The notes under the pieces: model-generated
Told to the model about the DNA's origin: nothing
Database searches by the model: none
What the model saw: the letters and a program-made list of their open reading frames with translations, nothing else
Part shown: piece by piece, positions 1 through 12,700 of the stretch
Layout: every line of letters begins with the position of its first letter
Position numbering within the stretch: the first letter of the stretch is position 1
Source: Proteromonas lacertae
Lineage: Eukaryota; Sar; Bigyra; Opalinata; Proteromonadidae
Direction: 5' to 3'
Assembly: GCA_002245135.1 (NCBI GenBank)
Contig: NGBS01000021.1
Location: 79,746 to 143,745 of the forward strand
DNA length: 64,000 nt
Position numbers and translations under genes: made by a program

Positions 1-16
1 ATATTAATTTGAATAG

Positions 17-797
17 TGATACAAAATGTATAGTTAGAATGGCATTTCTTTTATTACCATTTGATAATTTCTTTTATCTTTTATCAACTAGTTTATCATG
101 GATAGAGAAAGTATATGGCAATAGTTTGAAGAATGTAGATTACAAAGCCAGATATGTGATATTCAAATTATTATTGTTGGATGTTTTGAACATACTGTTT
201 ACTGTCATTTATTTATCGATAACTCCTTTTTCCTACTTTGTAAAACATGAAGATGTGAATAAAAGTGATTATATATCATTTTATTATTATCCTCAATGTT
301 CAATAGAAACAGTTTATATAATTCTGAATTTAATGTTCTTCAGTTTATCATTGTGTTACAGTTATTATGAATTATATAAAATCAAAATGATTAAAGGAGA
401 TTATGAAATATCCAAACATTATACTAGAGCAATATCTTGGTGTGTTTTTATGATAGTTTTGTTTATTGCTTTTAATGTATTAGTTGAAGAATTTAATGAA
501 GTGTTATATTTACTAGAAGAATTTTTGATATTATCTTATTCAATTGGAAGTAATTTGATGATTCTATTACCAAAACTATACTTCGTACATGTACATGAAA
601 TGTCTATTAGTTCAGGTATGATGTCAACAACAGGAGTGACAACAACAACAGTTGTTACTAATAATACTTCTAAAAATGTGGAATTTGAAGGATCAAGAGT
701 AATATTTGTGAATAATGGAGGTAAAAAGAAAAACAAAGGAGTTGCTTTAAGTACATTAAAAGCTGTTAAAACAGAAGATACTAGATTAAATTATTAA
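17..797 (+). CDS. class C GPCR-like receptor, 3' exon (partial)
   Basis: Only the last exon is in the window. It seems to begin after a 3' splice site (...TTTGAATAG) at base 16, so the first Met inside it is not the gene start. The about 259 residues hold four or five hydrophobic segments separated by short loops. The final one ends in SNLMILLPKLYFVHVHE, which resembles the 'PKxY' end of TM7 in metabotropic-glutamate/GABA-B-type (7tm_3) receptors. A Ser/Thr/Val-rich cytoplasmic tail follows. The extracellular ligand-binding part would lie upstream of base 1. Family membership is inferred from topology and this one motif; another multi-pass membrane protein remains possible. Confidence 0.5.
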
Positions 798-905
798 TAT
801 AAACATAAAATATAAATATTATGTATTTGATTATATATTTTGTGTTTTATGTGTTTTTCTTCTCTTTTCAGCTTCTTCTTTCTTATTTACTATTAAAATA
901 TAATA

Positions 906-3900
906 TTAATTATTTATACTCATTATTTTTGCTATATCACTAAGAGATTTCCCTTCATTCATCTTTCTCTTTTCCATTTCAAATTTCTTTTTCTTTTCTT
1001 TCCAATAATTCTTTGAACAAAATGAATTCATAAAACTCAATTGTAATTTAAATGCTGGAAATAATAATAATGGTTGACTTATATGTAAATTATTAATTGT
1101 ACTGAAATCGACATCTCTTGTTGGATTTATATATTTATCTATATCACTACAGATTTCATTCACTTTGAATTCTTGACTGTTGTTTTCATTCAATTGATGA
1201 ATTGTTGTTAATAATTGTTCTTTTGTTATTGAACCTTTTTGATTTTTATCATATAATTTTATTATCATCTTTAATATTTCACTTTCATTTAATAAACAGT
1301 AAGGGCCAATTGTTTTTAATGCATTACATAGCGTTATGTGAGTTATTGATTCTTCTCTTGTATAATATTTAAATAGTCTTTTACTATATTCAGTTATTGG
1401 TTCCTATTTAATTAATAAAATAATAATAACAAATGATTGTTATATATACTCCAATATAATTAAACAATTCTTCCATTGTTATAAATCCATATCCTTTATT
1501 ATCGATTTTATTAAAACATTTTTCAAATTGATTCATTTCATCTATATTCATTTCTAATTTATCACATTCATTTTGTAATTTCTTTAATTCTTCTTCTTTA
1601 TATTTCATTAATTCTTCTAATTTCTTACTTGCTTTTTCTTTTATATCACTCAATATATAATCTTCTGGATATTTATCCAGTAATTTATCTATATTTACTA
1701 TTTCATTTTCTATATCAGAGATTCTAGTAAAATCATTATAACTTGGAATATTTCGTTTATAATATTGAAACCAAATATGAGAATCTTTATCTAATCCAAA
1801 TTCACTTAAATCAATATCCATTTTCTTATAATGTTGAGAAGATAATTCAATGATTCTATCACTACCTATTGTTAAAGCAATATTAGATATAAATTGATCA
1901 GTTCCTCGATTAAACCATACATTAAACTAATAAATAAATATTAAATAATAATTATAAAATATATACTCCATTTTCACCTTCTACTAATTCTTTTCTTTCA
2001 TAAAAAGAATATTTATAATCACTCATATTTACATACAATTTATTATCTTTTTTACTATGAGACAAGATCATCTCACTTATAAATAAAACTATTAAAATAG
2101 ATAAACAACATTTTTATACATGGATCTTCACATTCTGTATACCACATACTGATAACTTCCTTATCATTATATTTCAATGTTCCATTCACTTGAGTATAAT
2201 AAGGTAATTTCATTTTTTGATTCCTCTTTTGTTCTTTTACAAAATTCTTCATCTCTTCTTCTCCATATAATATTATAAAATCACTTATTCCTTTTACACT
2301 ATCATCTGCTGTTGGGATTACAAATTCTTTTAATTTCTCTTCATCACTTTCACTTTGAATTGAACTTAATGAACCTATTGCTCCGAATGTAAATGGAAAT
2401 ATTTCATCATTATGTTGTAAAAATAATGGAGTAAAAGATTTCTTTGATACTATTCTCAATATATTATAACAATAATTATAATTATACACATTTTCTTCAA
2501 CTCTTCATCATGTTTCTTTAAATCTTCAATATCTTCTTTATTTAAGGAGAATTTCTCTCGTAGTCTTCTTTGTTTTGTTCTTACTTTTTCTACTGTCTGT
2601 TTTGCTTCTTCATATTGTTTATCTAATGAAGGATTTCCTAATGGAATTTCTACTTTATGTAAATCTTTCACTTTCCATGGTTCTGTTTCATACAATTTCG
2701 TCCATTTTACTACTGTATACATCAATCTTTCATCTCGATCTTTTAATATTGGAACTACTTCTTTCTCTCGACTTACAGTATAAGCAATATCTTTGGATCG
2801 ATATTTTGTTTCACTTTGACATAATCGATCGATTTCACCTACTATCAGATTTCTTTGATCTATCAAGTGTGATAATTTTATTGAGTTTAAATGTAATTGA
2901 TTCGCATAGTCACAATTATTGTGTTTTTCTAAGTTATGTGGATCTAATGTTACTACAATTGTTCTGATTGTACCTCGAAATGCATTGATTGTTTCTAAAA
3001 ATTGACATTTCTCAGCAAAATATTCTTCTATGTGACTTTCTCTTACATTATCATTGAATAATTGAAGAATTGTATCATTTTCCCAAATAATTAAATAAAA
3101 TTAAGAAAATGTTTAATGTAAAAATATTAGGGTTTAAAAAAAAAGATATTAATTTGTCCACTTAAATCTTCTTTCATTCTCAAGATTTCTTCTTTTCTAT
3201 ACCAATCTAATTTTCTGATCAATTTGAACCGTAAATTTTCATGTTCTAATTCATGAATAACTCTTTTTATTTCATGTTTTATTACAACATCAGGTGATAT
3301 TTTCTTACTGTATTTTTCTATTTCAACTTTTTCTTCATTTAAAAATTTCAATTCAGCTTTCATATCAGCCAATTTCTCTTTATTTTTTTCAACTGTTACA
3401 TCATATTCTAATTGTTTTATTCTTGTGTCAATTGTGTAATCAATTTGATCAATTTGTTTTATTGAATAAGATATATCTCCATGAAGTGTTCTTAATACAT
3501 TTTGTTGAAGTTTTAATTCATTTTTTCGATTGTATAAATACTTCATTTGAGCATTTGTTATGTGTCTATAAATATCAAACCTTTTTACTAATCTTTCATG
3601 ATAACTATACATTAAATGATTATACGTTATATATATACTCTAAATAGACTTGAGCTAAACGAACATAAGGCTGTAATAATTGATAAGTTGCTTCATCTCC
3701 TTTTTCTTCTGCTGTAAACATTGCTTTATCTAATAAATGACAATTCTTTTGTGCTATTTGATAATTCCTTTCTTCCAATTTATCTATATATAAACATAAT
3801 AAATATATAATAAAATTAAATAAATACATTCATAATAATATATTCCATCAATTTCATCTAATTCCATCAACTTACTTTCATAATCACTCCATAAATCTCT

Positions 3901-6900
3901 ATAAATGTAACTTTTATCTTCACATTCTTTCTTTTGAGCTACTTTATGCTCACTCTTATATTTTCCTTCTTCTAATAAATTCCTTAACATTTCTCTTCGT
4001 TTATCTGTTGGAGTATCTTCAGGTACTTGAGCTAATGATCGAGTGATGTGTTTTCGAGTTAAATATCCTCTAACTATTCTTTCTATTGCTTTAGCTGCTT
4101 CATTTTTCCTTTTATTAAAGTCTTCTTCTTCTTTCTTTTTTCTCATTTCTTTATATATTTTTCTTCCTAAAAATCCTCGATAAGTACGTTGTACGAATAT
4201 TGCTGCTTCTAATCGTTGTTTATTTATATCAACTAGTGTAATTTTTGGCTTTAATACTTTCGATTTAAACCCTTCTTTCATCATTCTTTGCTTGTTTTCT
4301 TCATTCTCTTTAAGTTTATTCAATTCTTTCTTTTTCATTTCCAATATTTCACTTTCTTTATATATCTTTTCTATATCTTCATTGATTATTTTCATTATAT
4401 TTTCTAAATCATTTGTATTGTTATTGACAGAAGGATTATATTCAATATTTGATTGAAGAAATTTATAAGCAATATTTGTTAAATCTCGAAGGATTTGATT
4501 AACTGTACCATTATGTAGACTTAATTGAATTTGAATAAGATTTTTTGATAAAATAATTCTTTCATTAACTTTTAATTTTGCTTTCCATAATACACATAGT
4601 AATGGATTTATTTCATTTATTAAATTCTTAAATTCAGGACTTTTTCTGTGATTAAATATCATAAACTTTAATATTTCACATTAAATAAGAATTAAAGAAA
4701 ATATATTCAAAAAGAAAATGAAAAAAAAATGATATGTCATTTTCAATTAATCTTTCAACTATTTGATTAATATATATTTCATGTTTCGTATCATTTGGAT
4801 CAATAGATAATTGAATTATATTTATTGTTAATTTACATACAACATCTATCATATTCTCTATATTATTCAATAATAATAATCCAATATTCTCAGGTAAATA
4901 TCTACTAATTAAAGTTTGAATAATATAACTCTTCCAATTATTTACTCTTTTATTTGCTAATTTGTGAATACGTTGAATTGAATTGGTTATTATATATCTT
5001 TGTTCAGAATCAGCTGGCATTTTTACTGAATTTAATGTTATAAATACATTTCGAATTCTGTCTATTAACATATCAAATGTTCCACAATCATATCTTAAAT
5101 AATCATTTTCTTTTGGTTCATTGATTTGTAATTGATATAATAACTTGATATGAGATTGGGCTTCAGCATTACTATCATATATTATACCTCTTATTCTTTG
5201 CATATCTCTTCTTCTATTTACTTCAGTTTCTTCTAAACATGCTAATTTTCTCTCACCATATCTTACATACGCTCTTCTCAGTATCAAAATTAAAGAAAAA
5301 TAAATAATTAAAAAGTTATAAATTTAAAAAAAAGATATAATAATCTTGAATATCTTCACTTAATTCACATTGTACATCATAATCTAAACAATATTGATAA
5401 TATAACATTGGTGCAACTCTACTACGATAAGTGGCTTGGATTTTCATTGCTTCTAACTCTTGAATCACTGTGTATAATACTTTTCTTCTTCTATAATGCC
5501 AAGCTTGAAGTAATAATCTCAAACCTCCAGCTCGATTATTATCAAGCCTAATCTTATTGGCTACTTTAATTGCTTGTTTCTTACGGAATAATGTTTGAAT
5601 ATTTATACATAACCTTTCAATTATTGACATTCTTTCTGCTGCTTTCTTTTTTAAGTCTTTTAATATATTTTTAGCTTCAACTTTTAGCGTATAATAATAC
5701 CAAGCCATAGATATATTCATAACGGCTAGTCTTTCAGTATTAATTCTTTCTTTATATAAATATTGATAATATTTAGACATATTTCCTTTATAATCAAATC
5801 CAATTCCATTAACAAATAATTGTAAATCATCTCTTTTGTTATTGCAATATTTATATAATAAACTAATCATCTCTTCATTATCTTCGCTATTGACAGTGTT
5901 TGTACAATCAAATATTCGAATAAATGAACAAACTAAAAGAATATGATTTAATGATTCAATACTCACTTTAGAATTGATTAAATATAATTCATATAGATTA
6001 TTATTAAAAGGAATTGTATTACCACTAACATACGTATTACATAATGATAATCGATGAATATAAGGATTACGTTGGAATAACGAGTCTATGACTTCATCAT
6101 TGATATTATTGGTTATTGAACTATCGAATGATTGTATTTCTAAATCTGTTATTTTAGTACATTTATTAATCAAATAGTAAATACAATCATTGGATAAAAC
6201 ATTGTAAGTTCCAACTTTTAGATACTTCAAATTCACTAATTCACCAAAATATTTAAATGATATATCCGTTACACCACTATCACAAACGACTAGTTTTTCA
6301 ATATTTGGACTAAAACATATTAAACTATAAATTCCACGATCTGAGATATTCCAAATGCCATTCATATATAATTCATTTAAATTATATAATGGAGTATTTA
6401 TATTACAAAAGCATTTATCAGTAATTTCATAGATTCCTTGTATATTGATATATTTTATTGTCTTTAATAAGAATAACAATTGAATTGATTTATCAGTAAA
6501 CTGTTTATTATTGGAGATATCTATTGATTCAATATTTAACATAAATGGAATTGCATTAACCAATCCTTTATCATGAATATTGACAAGATTGTTTGCAATT
6601 ACTTTCTATTAATAAAAAAGATAATAAGTATATATATATATATACTTTAACATTATTCTGAAGTCTAAAAAATGTCAAAAATCCAACATCTGTAACTTGA
6701 TTACAATTGGATATATTAATGGTCTCTAAACATACACAAGCACTTCCTAATATAGCCAACATTCTATCATCTAAATTATTGTTATTCATTAAATTAATCT
6801 CTTTGATAGATGTATGTAAAAACAGAAATGAAGTGCCAATGGTGGAGCTTAAACAACCTGATGTTATTCTATTACAGCCATCAATATATAAATATTTCAA

Positions 6901-7728
6901 TTCTTTTACATCATCTAATATTTGGTAGATATATTCATCAGTAAAGTTGTTATTGTTACATAAATAGAGTGTTTCAATATTTACACAATCTATTAATATT
7001 ATAATAATAATATATATACTTGCTAAATAGATGAGTGTTTCATTCGTTATTTGCTTATTATCACTTATATTGACATATTTCAACTGTCTTTCGAATTTAT
7101 TACACAATATTTCAATGGAATAGTAAAAAGAAATAGAATTAAATAAAACTAAATATCTTCATAAATATTTATATTTATATCAAAAAAAAGGATATATCTG
7201 TAATATTCTTACAATTAGATAAATTAATATAATTGATTTTATTCAATGCATTTATTAGTTTAATCAATATTTCATCATTAATAACATCATTATTACTCAA
7301 ATCTAATTCATTTATATTTTTTCCATATTCACAGATAATATCATAACAACCTTCAGTTAATTCAATATGATAAGGTAAAACCAATTTATTTATCTCATAA
7401 TTACTCATCTATATATTATAATTATATATTTATATATTTATACTATTTCCTTCAATATTTCTTCATCAAAAGTCCAACAATCAGTTTCTATAAAATCAAT
7501 TGGTTTTCCAACTTCATATTTAGTATTCAGCCATAATCCACCTTTATCTTCACGTAGCATGTAATATTTATGAATCATTTCAATTGGAAATAACGATCCT
7601 TCAGGGATTCTAGAAGGTGGAGGCATTCTAAATAATAGAAAATAATAATTATTAATATTATACAAGTAAAATAATGAATCTGATCCTATTCTTACATCAC
7701 AACATCTTTTCTTCTTTAATCTATTCAT
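906..7728 (-). CDS. giant LRR / IQ / coiled-coil / EF-hand protein
   Basis: One long multi-exon gene read from ATG at 7728 to TAA at 906, about 2,000 residues once introns are removed. Order: a short N-terminal part; then about 15 cysteine-containing AMN1-type leucine-rich repeats (7400-5900; e.g. LETINISNCNQVTDVGF); then IQ-like helices (IQTLFRKKQAIKVANKI; IQATYRSRVAPMLY; VQRTYRGFLGRKIYKEM; IERIVRGYLTRKHI) that should bind calmodulin or centrin; long charged coiled coil; and a C-terminal EF-hand region (FNKIDNKGYGFITMEELF; LYDKNQKGSITKEQLL). The exons join in frame across about 15 introns, including U12-type AT-AC introns described separately. The architecture suits a calcium-responsive axonemal or cytoskeletal scaffold, but that role is inferred. 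I recognise no named orthologue. The exon-chain model is mine; exact junctions need cDNA. Confidence 0.75.
3091..3149 (-). other. U12-type intron, AT donor, unclear (AA?) acceptor
   Basis: Intron of the LRR/IQ/EF-hand gene. The exon ends in GGACAAATTA, followed by the donor ATATCTTTTTTTT. A branch-site-like TTTCTTAAT lies near the 3' end. There is no GT donor or AG acceptor nearby that keeps the frame. The downstream exon reads (..)IWENDTILQLF. Joining in frame at the usual distance from the branch A gives a 3' end of TTTAA. Acceptor position is uncertain. Confidence 0.45.
4681..4735 (-). other. U12-type intron, AT donor, AA or AG acceptor
   Basis: Intron of the LRR/IQ/EF-hand gene. The donor is ATATCATTTTT after ...GAAAATGAC, and the branch-like element TTCTTTAAT is perfect. 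The next exon is open in the right frame from TGTGAAATATTAAAG onward. The acceptor may thus be TTTAA (11 nt after the branch A, intron 55 nt) or AAAG at 4666 (intron 70 nt). No GT donor fits. Confidence 0.5.
5281..5338 (-). other. U12-type AT-AC intron
   Basis: Intron of 58 nt in the LRR/IQ/EF-hand gene. Donor ATATCTTTTTTTT, branch-like TTTCTTTAAT, acceptor TTTTGATAC. Removing it joins ...DIQDY to LRRAYVRYGERK in frame. The unspliced frame meets a stop, and no GT-AG pair is available. Confidence 0.75.
7123..7195 (-). other. U12-type AT-AC intron
   Basis: Intron of 73 nt within the LRR block. The donor ATATCCTTT matches the U12 AT-AC consensus exactly. The branch-like TTATTTAAT is weaker, and the acceptor is TTTCTTTTTAC. 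Splicing joins NCKNITD to YSIEILCNKF and restores normal spacing between the ITD and LKYVNIS parts of adjacent LRRs. Confidence 0.7.
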
Positions 7729-7741
7729 TATTATTATATAA

Positions 7742-8515
7742 TTAATACTTTTCTGAATTCACACCATAGTTTACTAAATCATTATATGTTACTATTTGAT
7801 AGTTTTCATTATTATTTGATGATGATGTTGTTGTTACTGGTCTGCTTGATGTATTATAGAATGGAGTGGATGGACTGATTGTGTTGGTAGTTACTGTTGT
7901 ATTGGACCTTGCAGTTGATTCTGCTGAATTATTATTGTTGTTGTTAGATTCATTGGATGTATCTCTATTTGAAGAATTTTGTTTGTTAGTTATTGTTTTG
8001 GTTTTGGAGTTGTTGAATTCTACTGTTGTATTGTTATTGATGAATAATATGTTATTGGTAGAAGGAGAAGACTTCGATCTGTGGATTTTTGATTTTATGA
8101 AATTATTATGTCTTCTTTTTATACGATTATTCTCCTTTATATATGGCAAATAATGTTCTTCAAAATGACTGTAATTGCATTCTTCTTTGTGTTTCTTTTG
8201 AAATTTATCATATGGTCTATTCATCATAAACAAATAAATATATATATTATTTAAATAATACGTTTTAGGCCTATTTTTATCCTTAGTTTTAGGTAATTTG
8301 GTTGAAGTATTTGCTTCTTTAGGATGCTTTTTTCCATATTCATCTATTGGTTGATCTAATAAATAAGCTGTGCTAGGTCCCGAAGTTTTAGTTGAGTCTC
8401 CTCTTGACAAAAGCATTCGCAAATTTTCACGAGATTTAGCTGTGTCTGACATAGTAATCACATTTTCATCTTTTGATTTTAATGTGTTTGATTTACTCAT
8501 TTTAATTAGATTCAA
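7742..8515 (-). CDS. basic Ser/Asn/Thr-rich protein of unknown function
   Basis: Not recognised. The frame opens at ATG 8515 (a second Met lies five codons on, MSKSN). A 45-nt GTATTA...AATAG intron at 8217-8261 joins NRPKT to PYDKFQKKHKEE. The N-terminal half is charged. The middle has KENNRIKRRHNNF, a possible nuclear signal. The C-terminal 90 residues are low-complexity Asn/Ser/Thr and end in NYGVNSEKY. It lies just upstream of the LRR giant on the same strand, separated by a few bases. Confidence 0.6.
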   Translation of the reverse strand: MNLIKMSKSNTLKSKDENVITMSDTAKSRENLRMLLSRGDSTKTSGPSTAYLLDQPIDEYGKKHPKEANTSTKLPKTKDKNRPKTYYLNNIYIYLFMMNRPYDKFQKKHKEECNYSHFEEHYLPYIKENNRIKRRHNNFIKSKIHRSKSSPSTNNILFINNNTTVEFNNSKTKTITNKQNSSNRDTSNESNNNNNNSAESTARSNTTVTTNTISPSTPFYNTSSRPVTTTSSSNNNENYQIVTYNDLVNYGVNSEKY

Positions 8516-8620
8516 TAAAAATCAGAGTTTTTGAATTTTAAAACGAAAAGGTTTGATTATGTTTGATCCCTTTTTTCTCTTAATTGGATGATTAAATTCT
8601 ATCATTATTTATATAATTAA

Positions 8621-9095
8621 TTAATTACAGTTAGTTTTATTCTTTTTAATTAAATTTTTTCTTCTATCAGCTAATCTACAGTAACTACATTGACGGTGAT
8701 AGTATGAGGAATTAGACATTGCAAATCTATTTAACATCTTAAATGCATGACATTTAACACATTTTTTATATTTGTGACCCTTATTTTTGCCATGATGTTC
8801 TTCCCAATCGCATATTTCTTTGCGGCTGTATTTTAATGAGCAATTTACGCATATTACTCCTGTTCCATTTTTCATTTTGAATAATTCTTCTAATTTAAAC
8901 TTCTGGTTACAGCAAGAGCATGTTTTTACAGTTTCATTATTTAATATGCTATATATATCCTCATTATCTGATGTGAGTAAACTGTAATAGTGTTCGTACA
9001 GACTTTCAATAAGGTTATTAGAATTCTATTATACAGATATGTTGAACATATACAATTAAATCCAAATCATCGAGTTCTAAATTTTTAGAATCCAT
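8621..9095 (-). CDS. small cysteine-rich, probable zinc-binding protein
   Basis: Two exons, 148 residues. ATG 9095 starts MDSKNLELDDLDL; a 28-nt intron (9026-9053, GTATATGTTC...AATAG) follows. The second exon has regularly spaced cysteine pairs: CSCC, CVNC, CVKC and CSYC, with a His/Lys-rich stretch between them (EEHHGKNKGHKYKKC). This suggests two treble-clef or ribbon zinc sites. The C-terminus is very basic (RRKNLIKKNKTN), so nucleic-acid binding is possible. I do not recognise a family. Confidence 0.6.
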
Positions 9096-9752
9096 ATTTA
9101 TCAATGTAAACAAAAAGATAAACAAGAGTTTAACCCGAAAAGAAAAATAACCCCTTTTCAAAATTGGTTTATGGAAATGACAATGTAAAAATTTATTCAT
9201 ACTTATTAACATTCAAATAAACAATAAAATAAATCATATATCTAGATCTTTCGATTATTTGAGATAAAATGGATAATTAGAAATCTATTGAGTGTAATAC
9301 TTTCCATTAAATCTATTCTTTACTTTCTTATTTCTTATATTCTAATTCTAGCGTTATAGCGTTGATTTAACAACATTTTTCTTTTAATCTCATCTTAATA
9401 GTCATTTCACTCTGTAGTTAGATTTTATACACTTATATATCTTCAAATATAGGTATACACAACTCTCTAAACAAGAATTGATATATTCTGTCTATTACTT
9501 TCAATTTATGTATATTTTGATTATCAAAATTTCTTATAAAATGACTCTTACTCGCTAAACCTCTATATATAATCACAACTTCAACCTATAAAGAAATGAC
9601 ACAAAACACCCTTTTCTTTATCTAATATTATCCAAAACAAGTTAATAAATATAATAATATACACATCTTTTGTATATTATGATAATTACATCATAAAACT
9701 ATACATTAGAAAACCCACTTTGGTCATCCAAAATACTCAACATATTTTAAAA
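9096..9752. other. 657-bp divergent intergenic region
   Basis: AT-rich spacer between the minus-strand cysteine-rich gene and the plus-strand EGF gene. It must hold both promoters. I see no ORF, RNA gene or repeat that I can support, only poly-A/T tracts and TA-rich stretches. Confidence 0.5.
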
Positions 9753-12700
9753 ATGAAAATCTTCATTCCTTTGTTGATTACAGTTGGAATATGCTTATGT
9801 GTATGTCCAAACAACTGTAACAGTCATGGTAAATGTGAAAATGGTGTTTGCAAATGTTACAAGAAGTCTGATGGTTCTGATAGTGACTATGTAGGTGCTG
9901 ACTGTTCTAAAAGTATATATATTGTTGTAATTTTATTAAAATAGGAGGATGTGATAGTGGTGATAGTTATAGTGCAATAACCACTACTTTTACTTATTCT
10001 ACTAGAAGAGGAGATGAAACCAATCAAATACCAGATAGTCGAGTATTGGAAGGAAGAAACCTAGCTGGAAGTGAAAGTGAGTTTAAATTATTGAGTTTGT
10101 TAAGTTCAAGTGTTACTGATGATTCTAAAGTGTTTATTGTAAATACTGATATGAAATTTACCTATTATGGTAATGACATTAATTTTAATACAGCTGTAGG
10201 AGGTAAATTGAACTGTTATGATGATAAGAATGTATTTAAAGGTTATAATGAACTGCTTGGTTATATTAGTGATACATCTTATTATATTCGAACAATAGAT
10301 AATAGTAATTTGAATGGTTTAAAATGTGAAGTAATAATGGTTTATAATGATTTCTCATTAATTAATCCAACTGAAGTTGCTGATGATAATACTGTTACAT
10401 GGAAGAATATGGCAAAAATATTCTCATATTTATTAGATATACCAGTAGATAAATCAATTAAAATGAAATGTAGTGAAAATGAGGCTATAGTTAATAAAGT
10501 TGAAACAAAAGATAATGATTTAGTCTTTACATTGGATGATACAACTAGTCCAAGTGGTGAATGTGTATTATTAACAAATAGAAAATTAGAAGCTGTAGAA
10601 GAAGATAAAAGTGATAAATCTAAAAGTGAAACAGTTGTAGAAAGTACAGTTATTACGAACATAGCTGATATTAGTGTAGAGATACATCAGAAAATGTATA
10701 CAGTAAAAAAGAGTCTTGTTAATTTAGATAAGGCTGATGGTTCAATTGGTAAATTAGACTGTTATATTCCTGGTAATAGAACAATACATAATGCATATTT
10801 ATTAGGTAATGATGCTGATAATTATTATATTGTATATGATTTTAAGCCAGTAAATGAAAAGAATGTAGCAAAGGTTGTACCATATTTGTATTATTGTAAA
10901 TTAACTGAATATGTTGATTACTCTCTTTATTATCCAGTTAAACCACAATCAGATCAATCTATCGTTTGGAAAGGTTTGTTTAGTTTAATTAATGGTCTAT
11001 TACCAACAGATGAGACTGAATATCAATTTGCATGTAGAAATAAAGATAATATTGTTAAATTATATTCTATATCCACTGCAACTCCACCAGATGTTACTTT
11101 TACAATTAGTGATACTGTAAAACCTGATGAAAATGATATATGTTATATTATTGCAGCTAAAGCAACTACACTTGTATCAATTGATATTACTGAAAGTGAA
11201 TTATATAAAAAACATTTAACTATTACATGAACAAAAAAAGTCTTAATATTAAAACCTGAAATTCCAAAAATTACTGCTGATGGTGTATATAAAATGGTAG
11301 GATTGAATGTTAATAGCGGTAAAACTGGAGGTATAATTGAATGTTTCAAAAGAGGAAGTGATGGTACAATTACTTCATTACAAGCTGATATATTATATAG
11401 GGATGGATATAATTATTATGTTAAAACTAAAGAGACATTAGAAAACAGTGAATGTAAGATGTCTTATTCACATAAAGATTTATCATTAATAAAACCTAGT
11501 ACAACTGCAGAAAGTTCATTTGATGTTGTGTTTACTGGAATGAGCTATTATTTCCAACAGTATGGTTTTTTTAATTCTCCACAAACAGAATATACAATGT
11601 TATGCAATACAGATGGTGAAAAATTCAAAGAGTTCAAATACGTATTATCAGAACCAACTACACCAATTAAAATGCCAATTTATGATTCAACTACCAGTAA
11701 TATAAAATTTTCATTAAAAGATGGAGAAACTGATAAACCTTCTGCAGGAAAGCAATGTTATTTATTATCATCATTCGATGGTAAATATATATCTCCATCA
11801 TCAAGTGATTTAACTAAACAATTTGCAATTACAGCAGGTGATAATGGTGAATATACAATTACTAATCCAACAGTAACTGCAGATGAAGTTAAAACTGATT
11901 CTACTGTTTATACAGTTACTGGAGTTAAATATGATGATATAACTCAAGCAGGAGGAATATTAGAATGTTATAGTAAAGTGGGTAATGTTCCATTAGGTTT
12001 AGCAAGGATATATGGTTTTAAGGAGAATAATTATTACATTAAATATTATTTCACAACAGCAGATCCTGAAGTAGCAAAATATAGTTGTAAAGTAATTGAT
12101 AGTTATAAAGATTTGTCATTATACTTCCCTCCATTAGTATGTGATGGATCTAAATGTGAATCTACTAATAAAGCATTAGTATCTAAAGTTACTACTGCTA
12201 TTGGATTAGATTTATCCACTAAAACTGTTAATGCATTATGTTATACTACTGATGTTTATAAGTTATATTCAGGTTCATCTACAATGGGAGATAATGGATT
12301 ACTTACAATTACATTTACAAGTGATCCAAAACCTGCTAATGGAGATAGTTGTTTTATATTATCTGATTTTGTTGGAGGTAAAGTTGATGTATTAAAAAGT
12401 GATTTAACAAAGATATTTGATATTACTAAGAATGCTGATGATAGTTATAAATTAACTAGAAAATCAACTTTGAAATATGCAACTGAATTATTAGATTCGA
12501 GTAATAATAAATTAGGTGTTTATGATTTAAAGAATTCTGATTATTCGATTGGTGATGAATTATTCTGTTTAACTAATGATGATATTTCCTATCCAAATGC
12601 CTTAGTATTAAATACAAATGAAGGTAAGAATGGTTATTATTTAGATTATGAAACTGGAAAGAATTTATTTTACTTTAATTGTATGAAAATAAAGAAATAT

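Noticed and set aside
11228-11230. TGA reassigned as a sense codon
   Set aside because: ORC5 and the IFT22-like gene end naturally at TGA, and no other exon has an in-frame TGA.
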